Positions 39,409-48,161 of a DNA stretch of 64,000 nt are shown here, piece after piece. The notes under the pieces are model-generated. The model was not told the origin of the DNA and did no database searches. It saw only the letters and a list, made by a program, of their open reading frames with translations. Positions within the stretch are counted from its first letter, which is position 1. Every line of letters begins with the position of its first letter. Position numbers and translations under genes: made by a program. This DNA is from an uncultured Psychrobacter sp. (GTDB taxonomy: Bacteria > Pseudomonadota > Gammaproteobacteria > Pseudomonadales > Moraxellaceae), in the NCBI RefSeq assembly GCF_947500265.1, contig NZ_CANMRN010000004.1:124001-188000 (forward strand), in the 5' to 3' direction.

Positions 39409-40182
39409 ATGACAAAGACGATTCCGGCGTATCAACGCATAAAAAACGCCATACTAGACAATATTCATTCTGGTAAGTGGCAAGCGGGCAACGCAATTTC
39501 GACAGAAATGGCACTGGCTGAAGAGTTTGGTGTGTCAAGGATGACAGTCAACCGTGCGCTAAAAGAGCTGAGCGAGGAGCGGGTACTAGAGCGTCGACAA
39601 GGGTCAGGGACGTTTGTTGCGCAGCAGCAGTTCAACCATACGTTTGTTGAGGTACGCAACATCGCTGAGGATTTGAAGTCGGCCAATCGCGACTATGAGG
39701 CACAGGTCGTGAGTAAGCGTGCTATTACGGCTGATATGCTCGATAATGAGCTGCGTCGTAAGTTTGGTATTGATGAAGAGTCTGTGATTGATAAAGGGAC
39801 TGTACCTGTTAACACAAGCGCTCGGACAGACGCCAAGGATGAAGCTGTCCTGTATGAAGTAAAAATTATTCACTTTGCCGATGGTCAGCCCATACAGTTT
39901 GAAGAACGCTGGGTCGATGCCAAAAAAGTGCCGAAGTTTATCGATCAGGATTTTAGTGTGGTCAATACCAGTGATTACTTAATTGCCAAAAGTCCTCTAG
40001 AGAGTGGTAGCTATACCATCCGAGCATTGGCAGCCCCTGATGAAATAGCTGAGTTTTTGCAAATTGCGCCGCAGTCACCAACGCTTGTGCTGCGTCGACA
40101 GACCTATTCAGCTGGCCAAGTCGTTACCTTTGTCAAAATGTGGCATGCAGGTGATCGCTACCAGTTTTCGGGTGAGTTGTAG
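39409..40182 (+). CDS. hutC: Histidine utilisation repressor, GntR/HutC family
   Basis: An N-terminal GntR winged helix (ALAEEFGVSRMTVNRALKELS, then RRQGSGTFVA) is followed by a UTRA ligand-binding domain, the HutC architecture. HutC represses hut genes until urocanate binds. The ATG at 39409 (257 residues) has AGGCGGAT just upstream; the upstream ATG at 39367 adds 14 residues that are not family-like. It is divergent from hutU, and repeat copy C begins 5 bases after the stop. Confidence 0.93.
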   Translation: MTKTIPAYQRIKNAILDNIHSGKWQAGNAISTEMALAEEFGVSRMTVNRALKELSEERVLERRQGSGTFVAQQQFNHTFVEVRNIAEDLKSANRDYEAQVVSKRAITADMLDNELRRKFGIDEESVIDKGTVPVNTSARTDAKDEAVLYEVKIIHFADGQPIQFEERWVDAKKVPKFIDQDFSVVNTSDYLIAKSPLESGSYTIRALAAPDEIAEFLQIAPQSPTLVLRRQTYSAGQVVTFVKMWHAGDRYQFSGEL

Positions 40183-40186
40183 CAGA

Positions 40187-40293
40187 TATAGTCAAGCCTA
40201 TACAAATCCGATACATCGTCATCCTCGCTAAGCATACTAATGTATAACTTGCACTCGGTTTCCTTGTATCGAAATTATATTGAACTGACTATA
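40187..40293 (+). repeat. Dispersed 107-bp repeat, copy C (reference copy)
   Basis: It starts TATAGTCAAGCC and ends TTGAACTGACTATA, so the termini form an imperfect inverted repeat (TATAGTCA with TGACTATA). Internal blocks are shared with copies A and B. It lies immediately after hutC and before the amino-acid transporter promoter. Confidence 0.85.
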
Positions 40294-40406
40294 GCTTACG
40301 TATGCTCACTGATTTTGTACGTTTTTCTGTCCAAAGTGAGATACTATATCCATAAGCTGCTATTTAATAAGATAGCAATTGCTCTTACTTAAAGTCGTCA
40401 GAATAT

Positions 40407-40436
40407 TTGAACAATCGTTAAAAATTAAAATATAAT
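40407..40436 (+). promoter_or_regulatory. Sigma70-type promoter for the amino-acid ABC transporter
   Basis: TTGAAC (40407-40412) and TATAAT (40431-40436) are separated by 18 bases. The next start downstream is the small ORF at 40514. Confidence 0.65.
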
Positions 40437-40513
40437 ATAGAAACAGTATTGAAAAATAGCCCAAATAGCCTCAAATCGGGCAACCAAAGCCGAATATCAT
40501 AGAGGAGCTTATA

Positions 40514-40633
40514 TTGTTCTTCTGTGTCGGCTTGCCCTATTTATTAGCACCGTATATTTTATTAGTGCTGTGTGTCTTATTAACATTATGCGTTTTTACT
40601 TTATTCATTCACTCTTATAAGGACGTCTTATGA
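40514..40633 (+). CDS. Possible 39-residue hydrophobic leader/small membrane protein
   Basis: A TTG start at 40514 is preceded by GAGGAG with a 6-base spacer, among the best SD sequences in the window. The frame encodes one long hydrophobic segment (LLAPYILLVLCVLL core) and ends in SYKDVL. Its TGA overlaps the ATG of the binding-protein gene as ATGA, which suggests translational coupling. It is too short to assign to a family, and a non-coding leader is the alternative. The next gene also has its own AAGGA. Confidence 0.5.
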   Translation: MFFCVGLPYLLAPYILLVLCVLLTLCVFTLFIHSYKDVL

Positions 40634-41466
40634 AACGTCGTACTCTCTTAGCCCTTGCCGCCAGCACTATGTTCCTTGCCGCTTGTGGTCAATCTACTAC
40701 CAACGAAGCCGATACCAGTGCAACTGACAGCGCTGCAACAGGCGGTTCTGATTTGCTACAACGTATCAACAACGGCGGCACTATCAACGTCGGTACAGAG
40801 GGGACTTATCCTCCGTTCACGTATCATGATGAGAGCGGCAAACTAACGGGTTATGATGTTGAAGTAACGCGTGCAGTCGCGGATAAACTGGGCGTAGACG
40901 TTGAGTTTAAAGAAACCCAATGGGATGCGATGCTGGCTGGTTTGGATTCAAAACGTTTTGATATGGTGGCTAACCAAGTCAGTTTGACCACGCCTGAGCG
41001 TAAAGCAAAGTATGACAAAGCAATGGCTTATAGCTGGTCAGGTGCGGTTGTATTGGCACCTACTGATGACAACCGTTATAGCTCGTGGGAAGGTCTAAAA
41101 GGTTTACGTACTGCGCAATCACTTAGCAGTAACTACGGTGAGCTTGCAGAGCGTTATGGTGCAGAGATCGTTCCTGTCGATGGTATGGCACAAGCGATTC
41201 AATTGGTTAAGCAAGACCGTGCTGACTTTACGATGAATGACAATCTAGCCGTATTAGATTATCTCAAAAAATTCCCAGATTCTGATCTTGAGATTAAATT
41301 AACTGCACCTGCTAGTGAACAAACTGGTTCAGGTCTAGTGCTTATCAAAGGTGATGATGAAGTTGTAGCAAAACTGGATGAAGCGATGGCTGAATTGGCG
41401 GCTGAAGGCACACTTACCAAGCTTAGCGAACAGTTCTTTGGTGCTGATATAAGTCAACAAAAATAA
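40630..41466 (+). CDS. Polar amino-acid ABC transporter, substrate-binding lipoprotein (cystine-type)
   Basis: The 278-residue protein has a lipoprotein signal ending LAAC and a low-complexity Thr/Ser/Asp linker. The solute-binding fold follows, with [26 protein letters not shown] and the [16 protein letters not shown] segment. Closest in style are cystine-binding proteins (TcyJ/FliY group); histidine is possible given the hut genes next door. It overlaps the permease start by one base (TAATG). Confidence 0.88.
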   Translation: MKRRTLLALAASTMFLAACGQSTTNEADTSATDSAATGGSDLLQRINNGGTINVGTEGTYPPFTYHDESGKLTGYDVEVTRAVADKLGVDVEFKETQWDAMLAGLDSKRFDMVANQVSLTTPERKAKYDKAMAYSWSGAVVLAPTDDNRYSSWEGLKGLRTAQSLSSNYGELAERYGAEIVPVDGMAQAIQLVKQDRADFTMNDNLAVLDYLKKFPDSDLEIKLTAPASEQTGSGLVLIKGDDEVVAKLDEAMAELAAEGTLTKLSEQFFGADISQQK

Positions 41467-42224
41467 TGCCAGTTTCTATCATGTCAGCTTCTGTAATGTC
41501 TACATCATGGTTCGCGGACTTATTGGCAGTACTGCCATTTATGAGTCCTGATCGAGCGCAGATTGTCATCTCGTCGTTTTGGCCAATGCTCAAAGGCGGT
41601 ATCTATTATTCGATACCGCTGGCATTGATCTCATTTGCGATTGGTATGGCCATTGCACTAACAGTGGCATTGATTCGTATCATTCCGCGTGCCACTTGGT
41701 TCCATGAAATCATTTATCGGCTCGCTCGTGTCTATGTGTCCGCCATTCGCGGTACACCGATGCTGGTTCAGCTGTTTATTATTTTCTATGGTCTGCCAAG
41801 TGTTGGGGTGAAGCTTGATCCCTTTCCCTCAGCGATTATTGCATTCTCATTGAACATCGGTGCGTATGCATCAGAGACAGTGCGTGCTTCGATTTTATCA
41901 ATACCAAAAGGGCAGTGGGAAGCAGGCTCGACGGTTGGTCTGACGTATCTACAGACTTTCCGTCATGTAATTTTACCGCAGGCGCTTAGAGTGTCGGTGC
42001 CGCCGTTGTCTAATACCTTTATCAGTCTGGTAAAAGATACCTCACTTGCTTCACTGGTACTGGTCACTGAGCTGTTCAAACAAGCACAAATTATCACGGC
42101 TCGTAACTATGAGTTTATGCTGGTCTATACAGAAGCGGCGATTATCTATTGGGGTATCTGTCTGTTCTTGACCTTTATCCAAGGCAAGCTTGAAACTCGG
42201 CTAGATCGCTATGTGGCAAAATAA
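41466..42224 (+). CDS. Polar amino-acid ABC transporter permease
   Basis: 252 residues with about five membrane segments and the EAA loop ([23 protein letters not shown]), typical of the His/Glu/Gln/Arg permease family. [21 protein letters not shown] is the conserved early motif. Several in-frame Met codons near the start (41466, 41481, 41496) leave the exact N-terminus open. Only one permease gene is present, so a homodimeric channel is expected. It completes the transporter with the flanking genes. Confidence 0.92.
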   Translation: MPVSIMSASVMSTSWFADLLAVLPFMSPDRAQIVISSFWPMLKGGIYYSIPLALISFAIGMAIALTVALIRIIPRATWFHEIIYRLARVYVSAIRGTPMLVQLFIIFYGLPSVGVKLDPFPSAIIAFSLNIGAYASETVRASILSIPKGQWEAGSTVGLTYLQTFRHVILPQALRVSVPPLSNTFISLVKDTSLASLVLVTELFKQAQIITARNYEFMLVYTEAAIIYWGICLFLTFIQGKLETRLDRYVAK

Positions 42225-42283
42225 GCTACGTAGTAAAATAAATTATGGCTCAATAGACACGCCCTAGCACAACAGGAATTTTT

Positions 42284-43027
42284 ATGATCAAAGTCACTAA
42301 TATTCATAAAGCCTTCGGTGGAAATCAGGTGCTAAAAGGCATCGACTTGACCATCAATAAAGGCAAAGTGGTCGTAATATTAGGACCTTCAGGATCGGGT
42401 AAAACCACCTTTTTGCGTTGTTTAAATGCGCTAGAGATTCCTGATCAAGGTGTGATTGCTTTTGATGACGATAGCTTGAGCGTCGACTTCGCGACTAAGC
42501 CAAGTAAAAAAACGCTATTAGCCTTACAGCGTAAGTCAGGTATGGTGTTTCAGTCTTATAACTTGTTTCCACATAAGACAGCCATTGAAAACTTGATGCT
42601 TGGGCCTACGGTCGTACAAGGGCAGAGCAAAGCACAAGCCCGTGAGCAGGCATTGGTACTACTGGAGAAAGTTGGACTGTCGGACAAAGCAGATCTCTAT
42701 CCGTTTCAGCTATCTGGTGGTCAGCAGCAGCGTATTGGTATTGCCCGTGCGCTGGCTATTGAGCCATCATTGTTACTATTTGATGAGCCAACTTCTGCGC
42801 TTGATCCAGAGTTGGTACAGGATGTGCTTGAGACGATGAAGCAGCTAGCCTCTGAAGGTTGGACCATGGTTGTAGTAACTCACGAAATCAACTTTGCTCG
42901 TGACGTTGCCGATCATGTTGTTCTGATTGAGGATGGTCATGTGGTTGAAGAAGGCAGTGCCAAGCAGCTGTTTGAAGACTCAAAGCATCCTCGTACGCAG
43001 GCATTTTTGCAACGTATTGAGCAGTAA
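42284..43027 (+). CDS. Polar amino-acid ABC transporter ATPase
   Basis: A 247-residue ABC ATPase with Walker A GPSGSGKTT, Q-loop VFQSYNLFPH, signature LSGGQQQRIGIARAL and Walker B LLLFDEPTSALDPE, followed by the H-loop THE. The HMLGP-type NLMLGP segment and length fit the GlnQ/TcyC group. AGGAATTTTT lies before the ATG. The three genes form an operon closed by the terminator at 43057. Confidence 0.94.
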   Translation: MIKVTNIHKAFGGNQVLKGIDLTINKGKVVVILGPSGSGKTTFLRCLNALEIPDQGVIAFDDDSLSVDFATKPSKKTLLALQRKSGMVFQSYNLFPHKTAIENLMLGPTVVQGQSKAQAREQALVLLEKVGLSDKADLYPFQLSGGQQQRIGIARALAIEPSLLLFDEPTSALDPELVQDVLETMKQLASEGWTMVVVTHEINFARDVADHVVLIEDGHVVEEGSAKQLFEDSKHPRTQAFLQRIEQ

Positions 43028-43056
43028 AAACGTTTGTTTTTGCGTAAGTAATGAAA

Positions 43057-43098
43057 CAAAAAGGCCCCAATCATGATGCAATGGTTGGGGCTTTTTTT
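43057..43098. terminator. Intrinsic terminator between the ABC transporter and the EamA gene
   Basis: AAAAAGGCCCCAATCA pairs with TGGTTGGGGCTTTTTTT around a short loop. It serves the rightward transporter operon and can also act on the leftward EamA gene. Confidence 0.88.
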
Positions 43099-43139
43099 AT
43101 CGCAATAAATAGGACATATTTCAAATAATAGACAGTAAA

Positions 43140-44093
43140 CTATATTTTTTGTCGTTGCTTTAACCAGCGAGGTACGCGAGTAGCAGTACCATTTAATACA
43201 GCATTTAACAAAGCCGCCAGCAAAATAAGCGCCACGCCCAGATATTGAATCCAAGACAAAGATTGATGCAGTAACAGCATCGCGAGCGCAATCGCAGTTA
43301 ATGGCTCAAAAATCGTAAATACCGATGCACGAGTGGCAGGCAGCTTCTCTAATGCCTTCATATATAGCCCAAATGGCACGACGGTTCCCAATAATGATAA
43401 TCCTAAAACATAGCCCCAAGTCATCAAGGGGAGATCTAATAGCTGATCATAAGTGTTATAGGTCTCAGGCAAGAGCAGTAGTACGCCAGCACTAATGATA
43501 ATGGAAGTGAAAAACACCAAAGGGGCAGGGTGAGCATAATGCATCGCGCGCTTGCCCAATACGCCATATAACGAATAACACATCCCTGCTGATAGACCGA
43601 GTAAAATGCCCCAGTTAACTTTTGCTTGTTCACCTAACATGGTTAAGCCTACGCCAAACACAGCCATCAATGCAAGTAACACTGATTTGCGAGTAATGGA
43701 CTCACTCAGTAAGAATTTTGAGAACAATAAGCTAAATACGGGTGCGGTATAGAGTAAGGCAACGGCAGGGCCAGCACCAACATAACTGACCGCAAAAAAG
43801 TAGCAGACCGACATGCCAAGGACACCTATCAACGACTGCATCGCCATTCCAAGCCACTGTTTTGGCTGTAATTTGATAAGGTGTGGCCACAGTTTTGGTA
43901 GCATGGCTAAGATGATAAAGGCCGCCGTGACAATGCGTAATATGGTTACTTGCCACCCACTAAATCCAATTTGGTTGAGATAGGTCGAGAATATACCCAA
44001 CGTACCCCAGCAAATAGCAGCCGTAATGATTTGAATGGTGCCTAGCCATGATTGATGCGAGTGGGTCGTCATTCCGTTGTCGATGTTTGCCAT
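43140..44093 (-). CDS. EamA-family (DMT superfamily) membrane transporter
   Basis: 317 residues with ten predicted membrane segments in two EamA repeats: the first around ICWGTLGIFSTYLNQIGFSGW, the second around GLSAGMCYSLYGVLGKRAMHY. Members such as RhtA and YdcZ-like proteins export amino acids or metabolites. The substrate is unknown. It converges on the amino-acid importer operon. Confidence 0.88.
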   Translation of the reverse strand: MANIDNGMTTHSHQSWLGTIQIITAAICWGTLGIFSTYLNQIGFSGWQVTILRIVTAAFIILAMLPKLWPHLIKLQPKQWLGMAMQSLIGVLGMSVCYFFAVSYVGAGPAVALLYTAPVFSLLFSKFLLSESITRKSVLLALMAVFGVGLTMLGEQAKVNWGILLGLSAGMCYSLYGVLGKRAMHYAHPAPLVFFTSIIISAGVLLLLPETYNTYDQLLDLPLMTWGYVLGLSLLGTVVPFGLYMKALEKLPATRASVFTIFEPLTAIALAMLLLHQSLSWIQYLGVALILLAALLNAVLNGTATRVPRWLKQRQKI

Positions 44094-44177
44094 ACTGTTT
44101 TCTTCTTACGATCTAAGTGACACAAGATGTTGTAAGATTGCTGTTGATACAATCTCTCCAAGCAATGCTGAAATAAG

Positions 44178-44207
44178 AAAAGACAACCTGATTAAAGGCT
44201 GTCTTTT
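44178..44207 (-). terminator. Probable terminator after the LprI-like gene
   Basis: An 11-bp inverted repeat with one mismatch (AAAAGACAACC with GGCTGTCTTTT) has a T-rich stretch on the minus-strand 3' side. It lies in the 299-base gap between the EamA and LprI-like genes, which holds nothing else recognisable. Confidence 0.5.
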
Positions 44208-44392
44208 GTTTGTTCTTTTGAGTCTATCATTAAAAGATAATAAATGACTACTAGGTCGTGTGCTAAATTCAATTGATAGTTATCTAAATGGCTAAAAAAT
44301 GGCTAGCGTTTGCTAAATAACCTAAACAATATCGAATCATTCACTCATATCATATTTGTGTTCGCACCATTTTTTTATTTCTATAGTCTCTG

Positions 44393-45139
44393 TTAATCAA
44401 TCCATAAAAAGAATGTTTGCTCTCGGAGAGCATTTCGCTGAATAAAGCACACTTTTTCCACTTGGGTTCTTGGCAAATGATCCGTATCAGCTCCGCAATT
44501 TTTTGAGCGCTGTTTTATCCACTGAGTCTGCTCTTTTTTAAGATCAGCCGCCATATCTTCACCGTACAGGCGTCTGACTTCATTTCGCGTTACTCGGTAG
44601 CTTTCATTCAATGCTTTATCAGACGTGTTATATATATGATCAACCAGATCAGCTTGTGATGCTAATGGTAGATAAGTCGCGTTTTCTTTGTAGGTGGCAC
44701 TATAGGTATCGACTGTCCATTTACTTTTTATAGATATCTCATGGTTCGAGATACCTATAAACCCGTCAAAATCTTCGCCCTCAAAGGTATAACCCTGAAG
44801 TCGACACGGGGTCACGCCATCTTTACATAAGCTATGCTTGGTTTGCGCAGAGTAGTATTTGACAGCATAGGGCGACTTACTAGGTTCTGGTGTTGTCTGT
44901 AATAGCCGTCCTAAATCGGGAGCGACCAGTAGCATATTGTTGCAAGTGACGCTTCCTTCTGCACAGCTCTCATAAAGGTTGAGACGTTGACCTTGGATGT
45001 CCATGCCCATGGTAAAGTTTGCCTGTACAGGTGTTACAGCCGAACTGACAGACGTCATTAGCATCAAGCTCAAGAACAACGCAGTACGTCCGAGCAAGCT
45101 GGATGTATTTAGGCTTGAGGCAGACATGGAGACGGACAT
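44393..45139 (-). CDS. Secreted protein with LprI-like (DUF1311) C-terminus
   Basis: 248 residues with an N-terminal hydrophobic signal and an Ala-x-Ala-like cleavage region near VSSAVTPVQA. The C-terminal ~70 residues carry LKKEQTQWIKQRSKNCG and a closing CFIQRNALREQ, the pattern of DUF1311/LprI lysozyme-inhibitor-like domains with paired Cys. The central part is not recognised. It begins 6 bases after trpG ends, so it is probably co-transcribed with the tryptophan genes, though no functional link is evident. Confidence 0.72.
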   Translation of the reverse strand: MSVSMSASSLNTSSLLGRTALFLSLMLMTSVSSAVTPVQANFTMGMDIQGQRLNLYESCAEGSVTCNNMLLVAPDLGRLLQTTPEPSKSPYAVKYYSAQTKHSLCKDGVTPCRLQGYTFEGEDFDGFIGISNHEISIKSKWTVDTYSATYKENATYLPLASQADLVDHIYNTSDKALNESYRVTRNEVRRLYGEDMAADLKKEQTQWIKQRSKNCGADTDHLPRTQVEKVCFIQRNALREQTFFLWID

Positions 45140-45145
45140 ATAGGT

Positions 45146-45793
45146 TTATACCTGCAGCAAGAAGTTACTCAGCAATCGCTTAGCACCTTCAGTAGCAAAT
45201 GACTCAGGGTGAAACTGTACGCCTTGGATTGGGTACTCTTTGTGCGCCAGTCCCATAATCTCATCACCAGTCAATGCTGACTCAGCAAAGCTTAATTCAG
45301 CACAGCTATCATTGGCGACTACCGAGGTAATCGTCAGACAGCTTGGGATGGTGTCGGCTTTTACCACCAGTGAGTGATAGCGCATGATCTCAAGCTCTTG
45401 TGGTAAGCCTTGATAGATACCTGAGTTATCATGGCGAATCGATGAGACTTTGCCATGCATCGGCACACTAGCGCGTACCACATCACCACCAAACACATGA
45501 GCAATGCCTTGCATACCTAGGCAGACGCCCAGTAGTGGCACCGTTTTGCCCAGTGTCTCAATGACCTCGCTACAGATACCAAAGTACGCTGGATCATCAG
45601 GGGAGCCAGGTCCAGGTGAAATGATAATTCTATCAAGATTCATCGCTTGCACATCTGCTAAGGTGATTTCGTTATTGCGTTTAACGATGACGCTGGCTTC
45701 TTTGTCACTGTCTAAGGTTTGCAAAATCTCACCCACGTATTGGTAGAGATTGAAGGTAAACGAGTCGTAGTTATCGATAATTAAAACATTCAT
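45146..45793 (-). CDS. trpG: Anthranilate synthase component II (glutamine amidotransferase)
   Basis: TrpG supplies ammonia from glutamine to component I for anthranilate synthesis. The 215-residue class I amidotransferase has NYDSFTFNLYQYVGE, SPGPGSPDDP, the catalytic Cys91 in GVCLGMQ, and His195/Glu197 in QFHPESFAT. PabA (folate pathway) is nearly indistinguishable by motifs, but the gene follows trpE by 72 bases. No trpD or trpC follows, unlike in many bacteria. Confidence 0.9.
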   Translation of the reverse strand: MNVLIIDNYDSFTFNLYQYVGEILQTLDSDKEASVIVKRNNEITLADVQAMNLDRIIISPGPGSPDDPAYFGICSEVIETLGKTVPLLGVCLGMQGIAHVFGGDVVRASVPMHGKVSSIRHDNSGIYQGLPQELEIMRYHSLVVKADTIPSCLTITSVVANDSCAELSFAESALTGDEIMGLAHKEYPIQGVQFHPESFATEGAKRLLSNFLLQV

Positions 45794-45865
45794 GGGTCAT
45801 AAACTCTTTTGTAAAAATAGTGCTAGGTAAAATATGGTCAATTTATGCAGTACGTTTGGTATCCG

Positions 45866-47284
45866 TTATGATTGCATAAAGCTATCTAACACGACTTTCA
45901 TCGCCGACAGTTTACGCTGAATCTCTAAGTATTCATCTGCTGGGTTGGAGTCGTAAACGTTACCACCACAAGTTTGAGCGTAGGCAGACTCGCCATTGAT
46001 AAAGAGGCTGCGAATTGGAATGGCAAAGATACAATCACCATTAAAATTGAACGAGCCTAATGCACCGCCATAAGCACCGCGACCATCCGGCTCTAGCTCA
46101 TTAATCACTTTGATGGCTTCTACTTTAGGTGCGCCTGATAGCGTACCAGCAGGGAAATTGCTAGCAAGGGCACTAAACATATCTTCGTTAGGATGCAGGA
46201 TACCAACGATCTCAGAAGAAATATGCTGCACGTGAGAGAAGCGTTTGATATCCATCAAGCTACGTACTTTTACCGTACCAAATCGTGCCACACGGCCAAT
46301 ATCATTGCGATGCAAATCGACTAGCATATTGTGCTCGGCAATCTCTTTGGCATCGTTGAGCAAGGCGCGGGCAAGCTGACGATCCTCTATCACATCGACG
46401 CCGCGTTTGGCAGTGCCTGCGAGTGGATAAGTTTCCATTTCACCCTGACGCAAGCGGAATAGCAGCTCAGGAGAAGCGCCAATGATGCACTGCTGCGCAA
46501 ATTTCATAAAATACATATGCGGCGATGGATTGACGGCACGTAGCTTTTCATAAATCGGCATCTTGTCACCGGCAATACGGTACTTAGATTTAAACCCAAC
46601 CTCACACTGAAAAATACGCCCAGCGATGATGTCTTCTTTGACTTGCATAACGACATTGGCATGCTCTTCTTGGCTCATGCCATCACCTAAAAATGCAACT
46701 TTAGGCGCTTCATAGCTGGGCGTTGGCTCATCGAGTAGGGCTTTGATTTGCTCGATGCGGTTTTCTTGCTGAGCGGTGGGGTAATAAAAGTAAAAGATTT
46801 CCCCAGTCATCTTATCTAGGGTCAATCCATCTAGATACACGCCAAACTTAAATGGTTCAAAGTCTTCGCTGGCTTTTGCATTGAGGCTAGGTTCAAAGAA
46901 GTTCACGCAGTCATAACCCAAATACCCGACTAGACCACCGCTTTGATCGCGAGCGATGACATGCTGCGGCGTTATATCACGCAGTAGCTGATAAGGGTTG
47001 TCGGTTTGATAGCAGTTTGTTTCAGCAGTTTTATTGTCGGTAATCGCAAGCGTGTTACGGTCTAATGCGGCGATAGTCGTCACAGGGTCAAAGCCAATCG
47101 CATGATGGCGCGAGATATGGCTGTCTTCACCCAATGATTCGAGCAAATAGCAGGTATCAAACGCGCTTTCGATACGTTTGAATAATGCAAAAAAATCGAT
47201 ATCTTGCGTCAGTTTGATGCGTTGTGGTTTGCTCGGAATATCGATAGGGGCAGGCTTGGTCTGTGTGCGAGTACTAGAGGTCAT
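45866..47284 (-). CDS. trpE: Anthranilate synthase component I
   Basis: TrpE makes anthranilate from chorismate, the first step of tryptophan synthesis. The 472-residue protein has the tryptophan feedback-binding motif LLES at residues 47-50, which distinguishes it from most PabB proteins. It also has NPSPHMYFMKF, the LAGTAKRGVD motif, LVDLHRNDIGRV and GTLSGAPKVEA of the chorismate-binding domain. It is preceded by trpR and followed by trpG, all leftward. A shared operon with trpR is possible: the gap is about 100 bases, and no Trp-rich leader peptide was seen in it. Confidence 0.92.
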   Translation of the reverse strand: MTSSTRTQTKPAPIDIPSKPQRIKLTQDIDFFALFKRIESAFDTCYLLESLGEDSHISRHHAIGFDPVTTIAALDRNTLAITDNKTAETNCYQTDNPYQLLRDITPQHVIARDQSGGLVGYLGYDCVNFFEPSLNAKASEDFEPFKFGVYLDGLTLDKMTGEIFYFYYPTAQQENRIEQIKALLDEPTPSYEAPKVAFLGDGMSQEEHANVVMQVKEDIIAGRIFQCEVGFKSKYRIAGDKMPIYEKLRAVNPSPHMYFMKFAQQCIIGASPELLFRLRQGEMETYPLAGTAKRGVDVIEDRQLARALLNDAKEIAEHNMLVDLHRNDIGRVARFGTVKVRSLMDIKRFSHVQHISSEIVGILHPNEDMFSALASNFPAGTLSGAPKVEAIKVINELEPDGRGAYGGALGSFNFNGDCIFAIPIRSLFINGESAYAQTCGGNVYDSNPADEYLEIQRKLSAMKVVLDSFMQS

Positions 47285-47383
47285 AACAAAGTCCGAAATG
47301 GTTCAAATGTGTGTTGATTAATAAGTGTAGATTAATAATTGTGAGAGTCGCCAGTAAAAAGCTAGATAGTATGGTCAAAATAG

Positions 47384-47659
47384 TTAATAGTGATCTCTAT
47401 GAGTAGCCAGTAACGCGCTGACATCATGGCTTTGCTTGGCCTTGGCACCGCGAGAGACAGTGGCGATACCAACGCCTAGTTGCTCTGAGATATCACGCTG
47501 AGTGATGCCACGATCTAGCAAGTCAAAAATGCGAATACGATTGGCGATGTCATGCTGTTCTTTATCGGTCAGCAGGGCACTGAGCAGCTTTTCGATATCT
47601 GCGCTATCAGTACAGTTGGTCAAATGTTTCACTAAGCTTTGATAAGGATCGGTAGTCAT
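47384..47659 (-). CDS. trpR: Trp operon repressor family protein
   Basis: A 91-residue helical protein. LLSALLTDKEQHDIANRIRIF, then GITQRDISEQLGVGIATVSRGAKAK, matches the TrpR helix-turn-helix and its surrounding helices. TrpR binds tryptophan and represses trp genes. Its position directly upstream of trpE on the same strand fits local autoregulation of the cluster. Confidence 0.92.
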   Translation of the reverse strand: MTTDPYQSLVKHLTNCTDSADIEKLLSALLTDKEQHDIANRIRIFDLLDRGITQRDISEQLGVGIATVSRGAKAKQSHDVSALLATHRDHY

Positions 47660-47739
47660 AATAGGTAATCTTAGCCAAAGAAAATAGATAGGTCGCTTGT
47701 TGAGCGATTTTTCGCTGAGAACTATCTTGTTTCAGTATT

Positions 47740-47756
47740 CTAGTACAGTAGTACAA
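47740..47756 (-). promoter_or_regulatory. Candidate TrpR operator
   Basis: Two near-identical octamers, CTAGTACA and TAGTACAA, lie about 85-95 bases upstream of the trpR start. E. coli TrpR sites are built from CTAG-containing half-sites (GTACTAGTT), and tandem binding at 8-bp spacing is known. The similarity is suggestive only. Confidence 0.35.
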
Positions 47757-47994
47757 GAAAAACAAGTGATGAGCTAAGTTAATATCAGACTACTATAGAC
47801 GTGATTAGTTCCTATGCCTGACTACATATAGCCTTAATACATAGCCAGAATTATATTGAAGGATTATCTTATAACCAGTATCGAAGCGTTTCTGCACTCT
47901 CTCAGCATATTCAGAGCTAAAACTGAGAATTTATTATATTAATTATTGCCAAAGTGTTAATACTTCGTTATTATGCCTCTCATTATTTAAACGC

Positions 47995-48013
47995 AAATCA
48001 TTATCATTAACAT
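47995..48013 (+). promoter_or_regulatory. Candidate Fur box upstream of the TonB-dependent receptor
   Basis: AAATCATTATCATTAACAT resembles the 19-bp Fur consensus built from NAT triplets (GATAATGATAATCATTATC). It lies about 150 bases before the receptor start. Confidence 0.55.
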
Positions 48014-48161
48014 TAATCATGTTATTCGCACGATGAGCTTAAGTGTTTTGAGGTGTTTAATCTTCTGGTAGGCACTATTTTAAGGGTTGTTTGACGACAA
48101 CTTTTAAAAATAATTCTAAAAATTCTAATTTCTGACAGTAAACAAAGTGAGTAAATGTGTT

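Larger units (their letters stand above)
47660..48161. other. Divergent control region between trpR and the TonB-dependent receptor
   Basis: About 500 bases without a gene. It contains the tandem TAGTACA element near trpR and a Fur-box-like sequence near the receptor gene. A faint resemblance to the dispersed repeat near 47860 was judged too weak to call. Confidence 0.5.

Noticed and set aside
40294..40513. Riboswitch in the leader of the amino-acid transporter operon
   Set aside because: Only short AT-rich hairpins are visible, with no match to a riboswitch core I recognise.
47285..47383. Tryptophan attenuator or leader peptide before trpE
   Set aside because: No short ORF with consecutive Trp codons and no alternative hairpins with a T-run were found in this gap.
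47780..47880. Possible fifth copy of the 107-bp repeat (an AATTATATTGAAGG-like stretch)
   Set aside because: Only a short AT-rich segment matches; the ends and internal blocks are missing.
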